Below are positions 36,057 through 45,500 of a stretch of DNA of 64,000 bases, one piece after another. A model generated the notes under the pieces. The model saw nothing but the letters and a program-made list of their open reading frames with translations. It was not told the DNA's origin and ran no database searches. Numbering within the stretch: the stretch's first letter is position 1; every line of letters starts with the position of its first letter. A program made the position numbers and the translations under genes. Source of the stretch: Boswellia sacra (lineage: Eukaryota; Streptophyta; Magnoliopsida; Sapindales; Burseraceae); the NCBI GenBank assembly GCA_013180625.2, contig SNVD02005095.1, positions 151,453 to 215,452 on the forward strand. Reading direction: 5' to 3'.

Positions 36057-37521
36057 GTATAATTAAAAAAAATTGACAGATGAGGATGACAACAATTTTG
36101 AAAGTGTATAAAAGAATAATTCAGTTCATGTATTTAATAAGCTATCCACAAGTATTTCTGGAAAGAATTAAATCTAAATGACATTTTTTTTCATCATAGC
36201 AAGCTACTTAATACTAATTTAAAAATTGAACTCATCATGGCACAGGTAGCTGAATACCAGTTATTCTATTGAGAAATGGAAAAGGCATCTAATAACTCAG
36301 AAATTGAAAAAAAAAAAAAAAAAAGGTACTATGATACTCCACATTTTTCATTACTTTTTTCATGGAAAGATGTAGCTTTCAACGGATAATAGCCAGTCTC
36401 ATTCAAACTTTAAGTTTTAATTCAGAAATATATCTCATTTATTTTGACCACTTGAATATATAGTTGTCTGATGAGACAATGCTATTCTCTAAGTAACTTA
36501 TGCATACTATTAGCTTTGAAGCTTGATAAATATTTGTTCACATATAACAGAGGAACATCAGTTTGATTGACGGCACTCATTTTCATTGTTCTATAGATAA
36601 CATGAAAACACATTCTTCAAACCCGTGCAACAGAAGCTAGCGTTTTTTTTCCTGCAGGCTAAAAGAATACAAACGAAATTTGGTAGTAGTCTGTACCTCA
36701 TGATCTTTTGTCCTCCCTTCTCTTTTAAAAAAGCCTCCACTGAAGCAATATAGCATACAAGTTAAATCTGTTCTAAATAAATAACTAACGAGAATAAATT
36801 AGAAAAAGAAATGATAAATAATAACAAGATTCACCTTGTCCGACCTGCAGCCGAAAAACGTTCTTGGTAATTCACATTTAGAGGGAAAAAGTCAGCAGGC
36901 TCACTTGGAACATCAGCCAAACAAACAGATGTAAACACAATCTACAAAAATATCAATGCATCAGCTCTGGTGCCATAAGTAAATCCCGGTCAAATCGAAG
37001 CAAGTGATTACTTACAGTTTCTCCATCAGTCACACTAACAGCAGCACTAGCTTGTCTTCCCATAGCGCCCGTCTCAACCAAAATCTACAAATGTGCAACA
37101 AATATTTACACCATTGTCCAAACAAGTATATTCAAGCTAACCCTTTCTTAATCAAACTCTTATACACATCACTCAATCAGAAAAAATGACTTCAGATAGA
37201 CACATGTTCACTACTTACATGTCTGTCACCGTAGGGGATTTTGACAGACACCGGCTGCGGAAAACTCGGCGCGGCATTCGTCGAGACTGACTCCGAGACC
37301 GAAACGCTCGGTTCGTTGGCCAAAGCTTTAACGCTAAACCTCTCAGTGCACTTTGTTGTGGATAGAAGCAGAGAAAGGGAGCGAAACTTGGAGGATTTTC
37401 TGGAATTGATTGAGCAAGGAAAACTTGGAGACAAAGAAAGCTTGCAGCGCGTGGAGAGTGGGAAATGAGAAGAGCGTGGATAGTAGGGCCTACTATGGAG
37501 GCCACTAGGGTTTGCTAACAT
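14739..37521 (-). CDS. PNP1: chloroplast polyribonucleotide nucleotidyltransferase (PNPase)
   Basis: Twenty-four exons, in transcript order: 37521-37219, 37084-37016, 36941-36835, 36739-36697, 35967-35884, 35462-35398, 35286-35130, 32234-32178, 26074-25961, 24114-23851, 23674-23600, 22837-22724, 21772-21680, 21554-21376, 21111-20928, 20806-20759, 20640-20568, 19024-18951, 18859-18752, 18675-18581, 17254-17191, 16754-16701, 16278-16237, 15149-14739. The sum is 2877 nt, giving 958 aa. The enzyme degrades RNA 3'-5' phosphorolytically and can add tails. The plant plastid form (RIF10) acts in rRNA and mRNA 3' maturation. Residues 1 to about 85 are Ser/Arg-rich like a plastid transit peptide. RNase PH core 1 follows, then a helical region with a very acidic stretch near 388-405. 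Core 2 keeps D628, D634 and K636 (in [11 protein letters not shown]). A KH domain (GSGGK at 712-716), an S1 domain (about 768-825) and a Lys/Ser-rich tail complete it. A mitochondrial paralogue is the alternative, but the N-terminus and tail fit the plastid form better. Introns carry several transposons. Confidence 0.96.
15639..16088 (-). mobile_element. solo LTR (450 bp) in PNPase intron 23, TSD gcaat
   Basis: The segment starts tgatgagg and ends cctacatca, so in its own sense (minus) it runs TG...CA. It is flanked by gcaat at 15634-15638 and 16089-16093. It aligns along its length with the LTR at 17509-17955 in inverse orientation, which is followed by a primer-binding site. Only one LTR remains, the usual outcome of recombination between two LTRs. 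The family was not identified and no internal coding region is present. Confidence 0.85.
16446..16511. repeat. imperfect stem-loop in PNPase intron 22
   Basis: gaacatcaacttataacaca pairs with the inverse of a downstream tgttattataagttaatgttc, with mismatches, around a loop of about 25 nt. It could be a short MITE remnant. No target duplication was identified. Confidence 0.45.
17509..18181. mobile_element. palindromic LTR element in PNPase intron 20, TSD taaag
   Basis: A complete LTR (17509-17955, tgatgtagg...cctcatca) is followed by a primer-binding site tggtatcagagc (17958-17969) and about 46 bp of spacer. Then comes an inverted partial copy of the same LTR (18016-18181) ending gtcctacatca. 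The whole unit is flanked by taaag at 17504-17508 and 18182-18186, so it appears to have inserted as one piece. Both outer ends are therefore the U3 terminus. The right arm is near-identical to the left except for an internal gap of about 34 bp. No protein is encoded. Confidence 0.85.
19274..19340. repeat. near-perfect 28-bp inverted repeat in PNPase intron 17
   Basis: Arms 19274-19301 and 19313-19340 pair over 28 bp with one mismatch, around an 11-nt loop. The arms are AT-rich with a ggttttctatttaattt core. In the PNPase pre-mRNA this would form a stable hairpin. It may be a tiny MITE, but no target duplication was confirmed. Confidence 0.8.
23050..23256 (-). mobile_element. tRNA-derived SINE, copy A, in PNPase intron 11
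   Basis: Read on the minus strand it starts cctccagggttggcc, has a box B-like gggttcaaatctc (plus-strand 23190-23202), shares an internal ctcacatgtttcc block with copy B, and ends in a T/A-rich tail after tttctgggtta. Its likeness to the copy at 24897-25106 over its whole length marks it as a dispersed family. It is in the same orientation as the host gene. Confidence 0.7.
24711..24945. repeat. tandem duplication of about 124 bp at a SINE junction
   Basis: The string from cttta/tct-acaa-aattttagaact through aacaaatatagttttt and aataaccca to gccctttcat-gttc occurs twice, at about 24711-24822 and 24835-24942. The duplicated unit combines SINE 3'-end sequence with the DNA flanking its tail. Several substitutions separate the copies. 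Confidence 0.7.
24897..25106 (-). mobile_element. tRNA-derived SINE, copy B, in PNPase intron 9
   Basis: The minus strand runs cctcaagggttgggctt..., with box B-like gggttctaatcc (plus-strand about 25038-25050) and a tail ending in an A-run (T-run at 24897-24904 on the plus strand). Flanks aaaacaaatatag (about 24884-24896) and aaaacaaatag (25111-25121) look like a slightly diverged target duplication. It shares its whole length with copy A. Confidence 0.75.
26355..26823 (+). repeat. 5' LTR of the chromovirus
   Basis: 469 bp, TGATAGG...CCTATCA, with a 7-bp terminal inverted repeat. A TATA box (tatataagg, about 26559) would start the genomic transcript. It differs from the 3' LTR at two positions only: third base, and c/g in gaattta-c/g-gaaag. 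Confidence 0.95.
26828..26840 (+). other. primer-binding site, initiator-Met tRNA type
   Basis: TGGTATCAAAGCC starts four bases after the 5' LTR and matches the complement of the plant initiator methionine tRNA 3' end (TGGTATCAGAGCC) with one mismatch. Confidence 0.8.
26856..31352 (+). CDS. chromovirus gag-pol polyprotein with chromodomain, intact frame
   Basis: A single frame of 1498 codons without a stop. Gag spans about residues 85-290, with the CCHC-type knuckle [14 protein letters not shown] at 307-320. The protease has VDPGATHNF, with its aspartate at 390. Reverse transcriptase has FFDD at 727-730, as is usual in chromoviruses. RNase H has TDASGVGLG, starting with D875. The integrase has an HHCC finger (H1059 ... 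C1096, C1099) and D1129, D1189, E1225, so the second spacing is D-35-E. The C-terminal chromodomain, about 1420-1480, is thought in such elements to steer insertion to modified chromatin. The last 16 codons, including the stop, lie in the 3' LTR, so the frame crosses the polypurine tract. The HPQTDGQ motif reads HPQSDVQ, a possible defect. All the expected domains are present. Confidence 0.95.
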   Translation: MAKKGEGRIDELEEKITKFQGDLGAVKDGLTRVQNLEQNIAAILQKPESMEMESRGSPVKGEGEDSQPRNYGWRLGETRRGEIRTRQVEMPTFSGGDPDEWVYRVEHFFSLNNMGEAEKLMAVAVSMEGEAFAWHQWEDSRRPFRSWTELKELLLERFRDNKEGLSEQFLALRQEGTVRDYRRQFERISSTMADLSDHILEGQFVNGLKPDIRAELRAYRPTGLGRIMDLAQKIEVKNLALKSYKAGGMFGERKNTAQPVTAQVRSSLTPQMRSTTFPEKTGAKKGDGQFRRLSDAELQAKREKGLCYRCDEKFSPGHRCRFRELQVMVVQEAGEEQNSEEGQIEDEDDQMPEKSEIIELSMNSVVGLSSPKTIKLVGTVGTENVIVLVDPGATHNFISRQLVQKLSLPLDKTEGYGILLGTGRPIRGEGVCKGVVLSLQGLEVVEDYLPLELGGSDLVLGMQWLENLGVIRFDCKALTMEFVVDGHRVILQGDPSLCRAQVKLKNLFKAVKGGGQGILLELSALSVSNAQEEPEIPAEISRLLHTHDSVFHFPPGLPPERSQDHAIILKEGSHPISVRPYRYPHIQKAEIERLVQEMLAAGIIRPSSSPFSSPVLLVKKKDGSWRFCVDYRALNQVTVQNKFPIPVIDELLDELHGATIFSKLDLKLGYHQIRIRPGDIHNTAFRTHDGHYEFLVMPFGLTNAPSTFQSLMNEIFRPFLRKFILVFFDDILIYSVSLTDHVKHLEMVLQILAAHKLYANRKKCLFARTELEYLGHIISPEGVSVDQSKIQVMLHWPRPRNLKELRGFLGLTGYYRKFVKNYGNIAQPLTEQLKKDQFGWNLAAEEAFNRLKQAMTEVPFLALPDFSKPFLLNTDASGVGLGAVLMREHRPIAYFSHILPSSQRLKSVYERELMAVVLAIQKWRPYLLGRRFIVQTDQKSLKYLLEQRLISTEHQKWVTKLLGFDFEIQYKPGLENKAADALSRHPEFAAIAFSPSFDFQEIQQAVSEDAELSKIKTEILAGNSVKEGFTVVHGTLLYKGRMVLSQHSSLIPKLLKEFHDSSIGGHSGLLKTTQRITKEFYWVGMKKAIKRYVEACPVCQQNKYLAMSPAGLLQPLPLPTQVWEDLSMDFIEGLPKSEGFDTVLVVVDRLSKFAHFIALRHPFNAPAVAAVFLKEVVRLHGIPRSIVTDRDRIFLSLFWTELFKLQGTNLKRSTAYHPQSDVQSEVVNRCLETYLRCFVSNKPRQWIKWLPWAEYWYNTSFHSSAKCTPFKILYGRDPPPLVRYGHNSTAVSTVELLLEERDAILEELKQNLSKAQTRMKVMADGKRRELQFNVGDLVYLKLQPYKQRSLAQRRNEKLSPRYYGPFPVEAKVGPVAYKLQLPDYSLIHPVFHVSQLKPAINSTDFVSPVIPPQLNSSMELNVEPANILNVRQKQGTSGLLTEVLVQWKDLPAFDATWEQLDLIKNQFPAFHLEDKVLAWAGGNGRPPIKFTYSRRYKK
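31304..31772 (+). repeat. 3' LTR of the chromovirus
   Basis: 469 bp starting TGGTAGG, where the 5' copy has TGATAGG, and ending CCTATCA. A purine tract ggcggggggtaa immediately precedes it. Its first 49 bases encode the polyprotein C-terminus. Confidence 0.95.
31859..31899. repeat. 17-bp inverted repeat near the chromovirus 3' end
   Basis: aagaaacatcaaagtga (31859-31875) and tcactttgacgtttctt (31883-31899) pair with one mismatch across a 7-nt loop. It is intronic, 86 bp beyond the 3' LTR. No function is evident. Confidence 0.7.
32069..32116. repeat. (AT)n microsatellite
   Basis: About 24 uninterrupted AT units lie in PNPase intron 8, about 60 bp from exon 8. Confidence 0.95.
32326..32428 (-). 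mobile_element. possible tRNA-like SINE fragment in PNPase intron 7
   Basis: The minus strand has a box B-like ggtctcaaatccc (plus-strand gggatttgagacc, 32351-32363) and an upstream region with weak box A resemblance. This is too little to be certain. A (GA)n run follows at about 32508-32530. Confidence 0.3.
33508..33945 (+). mobile_element. solo LTR (438 bp) in PNPase intron 7, TSD cattc
   Basis: It begins tgataggcc and ends ttacca, between cattc at 33503-33507 and 33946-33950. It shares blocks with the chromovirus LTR: tgataggcc, ggggcagggttgg, a TATA-like ctataaaggg, and gggagagct-gcag-cctctcga. The rest has diverged. It is therefore a solo LTR of a related but older chromovirus family. 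Confidence 0.85.
35992..36056. repeat. (AT)n(AC)n microsatellite in PNPase intron 4
   Basis: A long AT run passes directly into about nine AC units. It lies between exons 5 and 4. Confidence 0.9.
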
Positions 37522-38237
37522 TTCTGGTTCTTCAGTTCAGTCGCTTTGCTAGCCACTGTGAGGGAGTGAGAGAGAGTGAGAGAGAGAGGGGGGGGATTTT
37601 ATCCGTTTCGAAGGCGCGCAGCGCAGAGAAGAGAAGGTAATGGCTGTTTCCTATGGTTGGGCTACGGCTTGGGCTTGGGCATGATGTTGGGCAGAATTGG
37701 GCTTGTTTATAATCGTTGTAATGTGTTTGTTTTTTAATTTTTATTTTTATTTTCAAAATTCAGTAAGAAGACACAATTGGTATTAAATTCTTTTAAATTT
37801 TAAAAATAATATATGGATAATATTCATTTAAATTGTATTAGTAAATACATGCTTTCAAAAAACGTTTTCTAAATTTGAAAACAAATAAGGCCTAAACATG
37901 TTATTTGAGCCTAACCTAAATTCTCAAAATAGCATTTAAGAATCTAAATTGGGCTATTTTTATTATAAAAAATTTCTTTCACGCCTAATTGTTTAATAGA
38001 CCCACTATTAAATTTCAGAATCATAATTTTAATTTCATATGAAACAACCCCAATTACACTGTTTTTTCAATTGCACTTTTTTTTTTAAATAATATGATTC
38101 ATTACACATCATTGCTAAGACAGTTGACAGTCGTTGTGTAAAAAAGTAAAAGTTCAAGCCTCTTCGTCTTTCTCTAGAACCTTCGAAGAAAGTGTAAATA
38201 AAAGTACTTAAAATGCACACCTTCCAATCTCCAACCT
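37522..38237. other. PNPase 5' UTR/promoter side and spacer
   Basis: Next to the ATG, 37556-37597 is a purine run on the plus strand. On the gene strand it is a CT-rich (pyrimidine-patch-like) tract, common near plant transcription starts. No TATA box could be assigned. The rest is AT-rich with no gene found. Confidence 0.5.
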
Positions 38238-39122
38238 AAAAGTGTGTTTGGGGCTAGTATTTTATAGTAATTTTTGGATTATGCTATTAGTTACAACTAT
38301 TTTGGTATTTGATAAACTCTTTAAAAATTGGTTGTTCAATCAACTATTGATGAAAAAATCTATTTTTGCAGTAAATTGCAAAAATAGGTAGGAAACAACT
38401 TTTGAAAATATTATTTTGAAAAACTAAAATTTGGGATAGATCAAAATACCAAAATTATCCCTATAATTTAATATAAATTCAAAAATACCTTAAAAATTAA
38501 GACGTTAAAATTATTTAATTAGTTAATAAATTATAAAATTAAATATGTTTTACATTTTTAAAATTATTTTTTTGAAAAAATTAAAACTATCATTGGAGCA
38601 TCATTCGCCATATGGCTGTCACGGGTATCCATCGATCTAAAACTTTAACCGTCCGATCTGGCTGATTTTTAGCATGAATGACAAAATCGTCAACAGATTC
38701 ACTTGTGGTAGCTTCCGATGGTATTCTTGGAACTACGGCGTCACTCCAAATGCTGATCGGTGGATGCCGACAATGACCAAACGGCAAACGGTGGTGGCTT
38801 TCCGTTGAAGTTTTTGAATTTTTATTTTAATTGTTTTTAATAAGAATAAATATATTTAATTGTTTTAATTTATTATATTATTTAAATTAAATATTAATTA
38901 TTTTTATAATTTTTTGTATAATTTTGTATTTTTATTAAAAATTAGCTTTTGAAAATCAAGTTTATCAAACATATATTTATAGCTTTTGGACAATACAACA
39001 ATTTTGAAAAGCTAATTTAGCAAACATCCTAAACTTTTTGACATAGCACAACTAACAACTTATTCTTCCTATAGCACTTTTGAACAACAATTTCTTAAAG
39101 CACAGTAATCGCAAATGCACCC
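38238..39122. mobile_element. possible non-autonomous hAT-type element (MITE)
   Basis: The left end (aagtgtgtttgggg...) and the inverse of the right end (agggtgcatttgcg...) are similar, and both continue with gtatttgataaact-like or tgtttgataaactt-like subterminal strings, as in many plant hAT MITEs. The middle has about 200 bp of more GC-rich sequence without a gene. No clean 8-bp target duplication was found, so the ends are approximate. Confidence 0.35.
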
Positions 39123-39887
39123 TAAGTCACCAACACCATTTCCGACATTGTCAAGAAGCCATTTCATAGTTAGTAAGCTACATGACATAACTATTACCCA
39201 TTGCATTTTAATCTCATCAAGTAATTGTTCAATTGTATTTGTTTGTATAGTTAGAGTTTTTATTTTTAAAATTTAGTAAAAATAGGTATTTTTTTATTTT
39301 AAAAAAGAAAATGGAAAATGCCACAATCCACCCCTGGAAGTCAGCCGCAACCGTCTCAACCTAACGAAGAATGAATAGATGATTCCATCTCCATAATAGG
39401 TAAACAAATCCTTTCTAATTGACTAATATGGTGCGCTAAAATTTGTTCAATTGTAAATTATTTTCTACTACTTGAATCCTTTTAAAACTGTTTTCTAATA
39501 AATGAATTATTTTATCAATATACAGAGGTGGTAGCTATTTTGAATTCACAATAGCTCAAATTTGTCTTTTTGGAGTTATGTTGGCTAACTGAGTTAGAGA
39601 GACTGCACATGGATTTTGATGCCTTTTTCGAATGCTCATTCTTATATGGGAGATATGAGGCATTATTGATTTCTTTTGTTGTAGTTGGCTATAGAACTGA
39701 TTTCCTTTGATGTATGACCTATTTCACAACTCAAATGGTAATAAATGCTCTTTCTTATAATTGTAAAAAATGAATTATCTATGTGGTATATTAACAATGT
39801 TGTTTGCTGTTTTATGGAAAATGTGTTAGTGCTAGGAAAGAATGTTGTTGTCATTCTTTGATACATTCAACTGCACATTCTCATGCA
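39123..39887. other. intergenic, nothing recognised
   Basis: AT-rich DNA without coding signal or recognised repeat. Confidence 0.5.
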
Positions 39888-40372
39888 TTATACCATTTTA
39901 CATAGTATGATAGCTAGTAAAACCCCACTGAAAATCCACAAACATTGTCTTACTGTCCATGCATTTTCACTTCTTTCAATTGCAACTTGCCTTGCCTTCA
40001 AACGTCTGATTTCTGCATGCATATCAGCCTGCATTAGCTCTATAGATGAAATCCTAGCTTTCATTACCCTAAATATATTCTTAGGTTGCTTATCAATATT
40101 GCATTCCATACCACACTTAGCTTCAGGAATGTATTCATCTGAGTCTGGCTCCCAAAATGAGTAGTAATTGCATGACCCAGTAGCACAAAAGAAAAAAGCT
40201 CGTTAGGATTCTTGGAAGACTCTGAAATCCTCACCTCTGCTCTTTTATTGCACTTGCACTTTCTATTCTTGAACTTAATCAGGCTACCATTTATGTTCTT
40301 CCTCTCACAATTCCTCCTCCTCTCCAAATTTGAGTCGTTTCTCACTGAAGTATTGCTATAACTATCAGCCAT
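39888..40372 (-). pseudogene. GRF-type zinc-finger protein remnant with one frameshift
   Basis: The minus strand starts MADSYSN (a further in-frame ATG lies upstream at 40393). It has a basic N-terminus and then KCKCNKRAEVRISESSKNPN, the first half of a plant GRF zinc finger. A frame change at about 40185-40200, inside a run of A/T, is needed to continue into CATGSCNYYSFWEPD, the second half with its two cysteines. A helical segment (IFRVMKARISSIELMQ) and a C-terminal hydrophobic span (LWIFSGVLLAIILCKMV) then end the frame. Plants have many such short GRF-plus-membrane-anchor genes of unknown function. Either this copy is broken by one indel, or the assembly has an error in the homopolymer. 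Confidence 0.65.
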
Positions 40373-40393
40373 AGCAACTGTAAGCTTAGACAA

Positions 40394-41598
40394 ATGCTGA
40401 TCATGCGCAACACTACAAAGACGCCTTTATAGCCATGAAATAGAGGGTCGTTGGAGCATTTAACCATTGAAACATGCAATCCAACGGCTAGATTTCATTG
40501 ATTTGTAAATGTTTACTTGTGTATTTTCACACTAATACATAGGAATAATATTGGTATTGGAATTAAACTTCAAAAAGTTTAACCTTTTTCATTAATACTA
40601 AAATATTCAAATCTTATGATTGCCTTTTGATGCTGTCAGAGATTAAAAGTTGAAAAATTCAAATGGTTGGGGCAAATAAGTAATTGCACTTATTGGCATA
40701 AATTTTCTCAGAATTTAACAAAACAGAGGGTAACAGTAAGGGGTTTTCTGCTGGTTTTTAAAAAGGGCTAGTACTGTCTGATTTTTGACCTAATATTTAG
40801 GTATATATCTCAACATTTGCCCTGAAAGTAGGGTTGATGATGTATTAGCATAGTTTTTGCTTTTTTTTTTTAATTTAAACAATCATCATGCCCTTGTTTG
40901 TAATTTCATTATGGATATTTTAATAGTAAATTTTTTTTTCAGTAAAATAATAGGTTTTAGAATACTTTGAATTTTTAGTAGGCATATATAACCTTACCCT
41001 TTGATCAATGGTCCCTCACTTTTTTTTTTAATACAAATTTAACATAGTCGACCATTAAGATTATACATGACGATAGCATCTTCAAAGTAAATTAATTAAT
41101 GGTTAGGTCATTATAATGTAATTATTTTTACTCAATTTACTAACTCTTTTGGTGATCACCCATCAAATTTAATTCAATACTTAAGGTAATTTCTTACTGT
41201 CAAATCATCCCTCTCCAACAATTGAATCATATTGGACAAGGGTTATTAAATAGTGTCTTTCTTAGTCAAAAATAAAAATCCAATAGAATGAGACATTAAT
41301 TATATATTCACTCTAAACCACATAAATTGTAAATTGAATTAATCTAGCTGAATGTTTATATTAAAAAATTCTAAAATAAAAGGGAAGAGATTGTTAGCAT
41401 AGAGAGCTTACAATTTTTTTCCAAAAAAATATATTATTATTTTTATTATTATAAATATTACTATTCACAAATTGTTTATAAAATTGGATGTTAATATATA
41501 GATTTTATGTGACTTTTTTTGTCATAACTTCAATATATGATGATTAAAAAAGTATGATTTATATTTATTTTTATGCTCCAAGATTTTTTAAATCCAAT
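40394..41598. other. intergenic, nothing recognised
   Basis: AT-rich with homopolymer runs. No gene or repeat structure was identified up to the target-site duplication of the Sirevirus-like element. Confidence 0.5.
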
Positions 41599-41603
41599 AA
41601 AGC

Positions 41604-42478
41604 TGCTGGTGTCAACGTGCATGTGCCATGCACATGATGAATTTTGTCCAACTTGTGATAAAACAAGAATATTATTTTGTTTCTTATTTTACTGTTTCTA
41701 GAATTATATTTTAGGAAGTATTTGATTTATAATAAATATCTCTTTAGATTAGGATATAGTATCTTGTATCCTAATTAGAATAGGAGAATATTTATTTATC
41801 CCAATTCCTTTAGGAGTTTAATTATATTCCTTCCTATTTTATTTCTCATAATCCTAATATGATTTTGATTAGAATTTTTACAGGATTTCTAGGAGATTTC
41901 GTCCAGGCATACCACTATATATATACAAAGTTATTTCTACATAACGGAGTATGCTGATTATGTGGTGTGTTGTGTGAGTTTTTGTTTCGGCATTCCAACA
42001 ACAAAAGAAGAGAGCTTCAACGCAAAGAGGAATGCTTCTTTGATTTGATTCTTTGAGTCTTTGATTCATGTATGTGAGGTAGAAATCGTACATGAGTTGT
42101 TGATTGAGTCTGTGTGAGTTAGTATACACTTGGGATAACTTGCGAGTTAAGTGTTTATGTAATTCAACGTCAAACGTCATTGTTATGTATAACTTAACAG
42201 CGTGTTGTTAAGTTATCTGCGACAAAGAGTGGGCAGTGTCACTAGAGTTTTAGATCTTGGCAGGATTTTGTTTTACAAAGATTAGGTCAGTGTGTAAGAG
42301 TGAGTCAGCACTGTAAAAGATCCTAAAGATTGTACAAACAAGAACTTAGTGAATTGCAGCTCTATAGCTGTTCATGGATGTAGGTTTTATAACCGAACCA
42401 CGTAAAAATCCTCCTGTGCCGGTTGACATTACAGTTTACTGTTATATGTTTTATAACTGCATACTTCCAGAACTCTCA
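41604..42478 (+). repeat. 5' LTR of the Sirevirus-like element
   Basis: 875 bp, TGCTGGTG...CTCTCA. It contains an inverted repeat aacttaaca...tgttaagtt and a TATA-like ctatatatatac near 41914. About 40 differences and a few single-base gaps separate it from the 3' LTR. Confidence 0.93.
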
Positions 42479-42480
42479 AT

Positions 42481-42492
42481 TGGTATCAGAGC
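42481..42492 (+). other. primer-binding site, initiator-Met tRNA type
   Basis: TGGTATCAGAGC lies two bases after the 5' LTR and perfectly matches the complement of the initiator-Met tRNA 3' region. Confidence 0.9.
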
Positions 42493-42557
42493 AGGTTCAC
42501 TGATAGACAAGTGAAGAAAACGATCACGTTGATCTAGAAGGATAGAGTTTATTCGCA

Positions 42558-45500
42558 ATGAAGGATCGGGAACACAACCACCTATTCTTGATCATAGTAA
42601 TTATTCATATTGGAGGGTAAGAATGATGATGTATATCAAATCTCTTGATGACAGGGCATGGACTAGTGTGCTTAAAGGATGGACACCGCCAATAAAGTTG
42701 AATGCTTTTGAAGATTTCGAACCTAAACCGGAGGATGAATGGACTGATGAAGAATACCGACGTTCCAGCTGGAATTCAAAGGCTCTTAACGCAATTTTTG
42801 CTGCAGTGGACTTAAACAGTTTTGGACAGATTTCTAAGTGCAAAGTGGCCAAAGAAGCATGGGACATACTTGAGGTAAAACATGAAGGTACCGTATCTGT
42901 TAAAATATCTAAATTAATGAGACTTAATTCTCAATTTGAAAACTTGATGATGCATGAGGATTAATCAATTTCTAAGTTTTACTCTAAGATATTTCATATC
43001 ACAAATTCGGCATACATGCTTGGAAAAACTTTCACTGATGTAGAAATTGTTAGCAAAATAATTATGTCTGTCCCAGATACATTTCAACCTAAAATTTTAG
43101 TCATTGAGAAAGTTAAAAACACTGATGAGATGAGGGTTGATGAACTGATTAGCATTCTCCAAAACTTTGAAATTAATCAAAGTAGTAGGAAGCAAAAAAG
43201 AAAAAGCATTGCATTCAATGTGAAAACTGAAAAATCTGATGATGAAAGTAATGATGAGCTTGATGAAGCTGATTCTAAACAGATTGCTTTTCTAACAAGA
43301 AATTATGTCAAGTTCATGAAAAGAAATTTCAGGAAAAAGAATCAAGGAAAGTCATCAAACTCAAGTGATGAAAAATTTAGAAAGTTCAACAAGGAGAATG
43401 ACAAGAAGAAACCAAAACAACCTGAAAAGAAAGGGCAGATTCAGTGTTATGAATGCTCTGGTTATGGGCATATTCAGTCTGAATGTGCTAATCTTAAGAA
43501 GAAGAACAAAGGCCTGACAGCAAGCTGGAGTGATGAATCAGAATCGGATTCAGAAGATCAAGATTGCATGAGCAATTTTGTTACATTTACTGCATCTGCA
43601 GCTGATAAAGGGAAAACTGTTATGTCTGATATAACAGAAAATTGCAGAATCAGTGTTGATCATTCAGATGATGAAGATGGTCCAGAATACTATGAAGAGT
43701 TGCAAGAAACATACAATGCACTCTATGGTGAATGGCTGAATCAGAAGGAAGAAATCAAAATCTTGAAGAAGAAGATTGAAGTGCTGGAATGTGAAAAATC
43801 CTATGCTGAAAACCATATCACAGAACTGGAGACTGTTTTGATAGACAAAACAGCATATATTGAGAAAATCACAACAGAACTGGTTGAAAGCAAGAGGTGT
43901 GTTGATCAACTCAAAATTAGAGCAGCCAAACTTGATCAGGTTTTGAGTCTTGGAAGAGATAACTCCAATAAACATGGATTGGGGTATACAGAATGTAATG
44001 TTGCATCTTCATCAAAAACAGTTTTTGTGAAAGCTTCAACATCAGGTAAGAATTCTGAACTTAACTCTTTAAAGTCAAGTCCTAATTCCAAGAGCAGTGA
44101 GACATTTGTCTCTCCTATGAGTTCTTTCAAATCCAGTCCTGAAAAGGTAAGGAAATTCATTCTAATTTGTTATTTTTGTGGTAAAAAGGGACATATTAGA
44201 CCTAGATGCTTTAAATTATTAAATCTTTTGCATAAAATGTCAAAACAGTTCAAACTGTTGCCAAAATCACAACTGCAGTGGGTTAAGAAAGACAAGACAG
44301 TATTACATATTGCTCTTACTACTCTTGAACACACTTCTAATGGTTTGTGGTATTTTGACAGTGGTTGTTCCAGGCACATGACTGGAAATAAACAGTTTTC
44401 AACAGATTTTAAAGTATGCAGGGAAGGAAATGTCACCTATAGAGATGGAGCAAAGAGTAAGATCATTGGTAAAGGCACTTTGAATGTCAAAGGCCTACCC
44501 AATTTTCAAAATGTCTTGTTGGTTGAAGGTTTGAAAGCTAATCTTATTAGTATTAGTCAGATTTGTGATGACAACTACATTGTTAATTTCACATAAAACA
44601 AATGCATGGTCTTAGATAATTTTAGTAAATGCATTCTCGGAGGTAATAGATCTTCGAATAATTGTTATTTGGTAAAGATTACCTTTCAAGCTAGGATTTT
44701 GGATTTAGAATTATGGCATAAAAAATTAGGACACTTAAATTACAAAGACTTGGTTAAATTAACTAAGTTAGGTGCTGTAAAAGGAGTTCCTAAACTTGAT
44801 GACAAAGTTAATGAAATTTGTGGACCATGTCAATGGGAAAATAAATTAAAAGTTCACATAAATCAAATCCACATCTTAGCACATCCAAAATACTTGATTT
44901 GCTTCACATGGATCTTATGGGTCCTATGTAAATTGAAAGCATTACAGCTAAGAGATACATATTTGTTTGTGTGGATGATTTTTCTAGATATACTTAGGTT
45001 GATTTCATTAAAGAAAAATCTGACACTTTTGAAGTTTTCAGAAATCTTTGTGTTAAGCTTGAAAATGAGCTAAATAGGAACATTGGTAGGATTGTAAGGA
45101 TAAAAAGTGATCATGGAAAGGAGTTTGAAAACGTTAGCTATGCTGACTTTTGCAAATATCATGGAATTGATCATGAATTTTCAACTCTCAAAACCCCTAA
45201 ATATAATGGCATTATGGAAAGGAAGAATAGAACTCTTCAAGAGATGGCTAGAGTGATGCTCAATAGCAAGAAGTTGACAAAAAGGCTATGGGTTGAAGCA
45301 ATAAGCACTGTTTGTTATATTTCAAATAGAGTTATTCTTAGACCTGGCACTAACCAGACACCTTATGGAATTTTGAAAGGTAGAAAATCGAATTTGAAAT
45401 ATTTTTATGTTTTTGGATGTAGGTGTTACATCTTAAATGATAGAGAGCAGTTAGAAAAATTTGATCCAATGAGTGATGAAGGAGTCTTTGTGGGATATGC

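Noticed and set aside
37215..37505. Alternative minus-strand frame [10 protein letters not shown] overlapping PNPase exon 1
   Set aside because: Only the frame starting at 37521 continues in phase through the gtaagt donor into exon 2 and gives a transit peptide joined to the RNase PH core.
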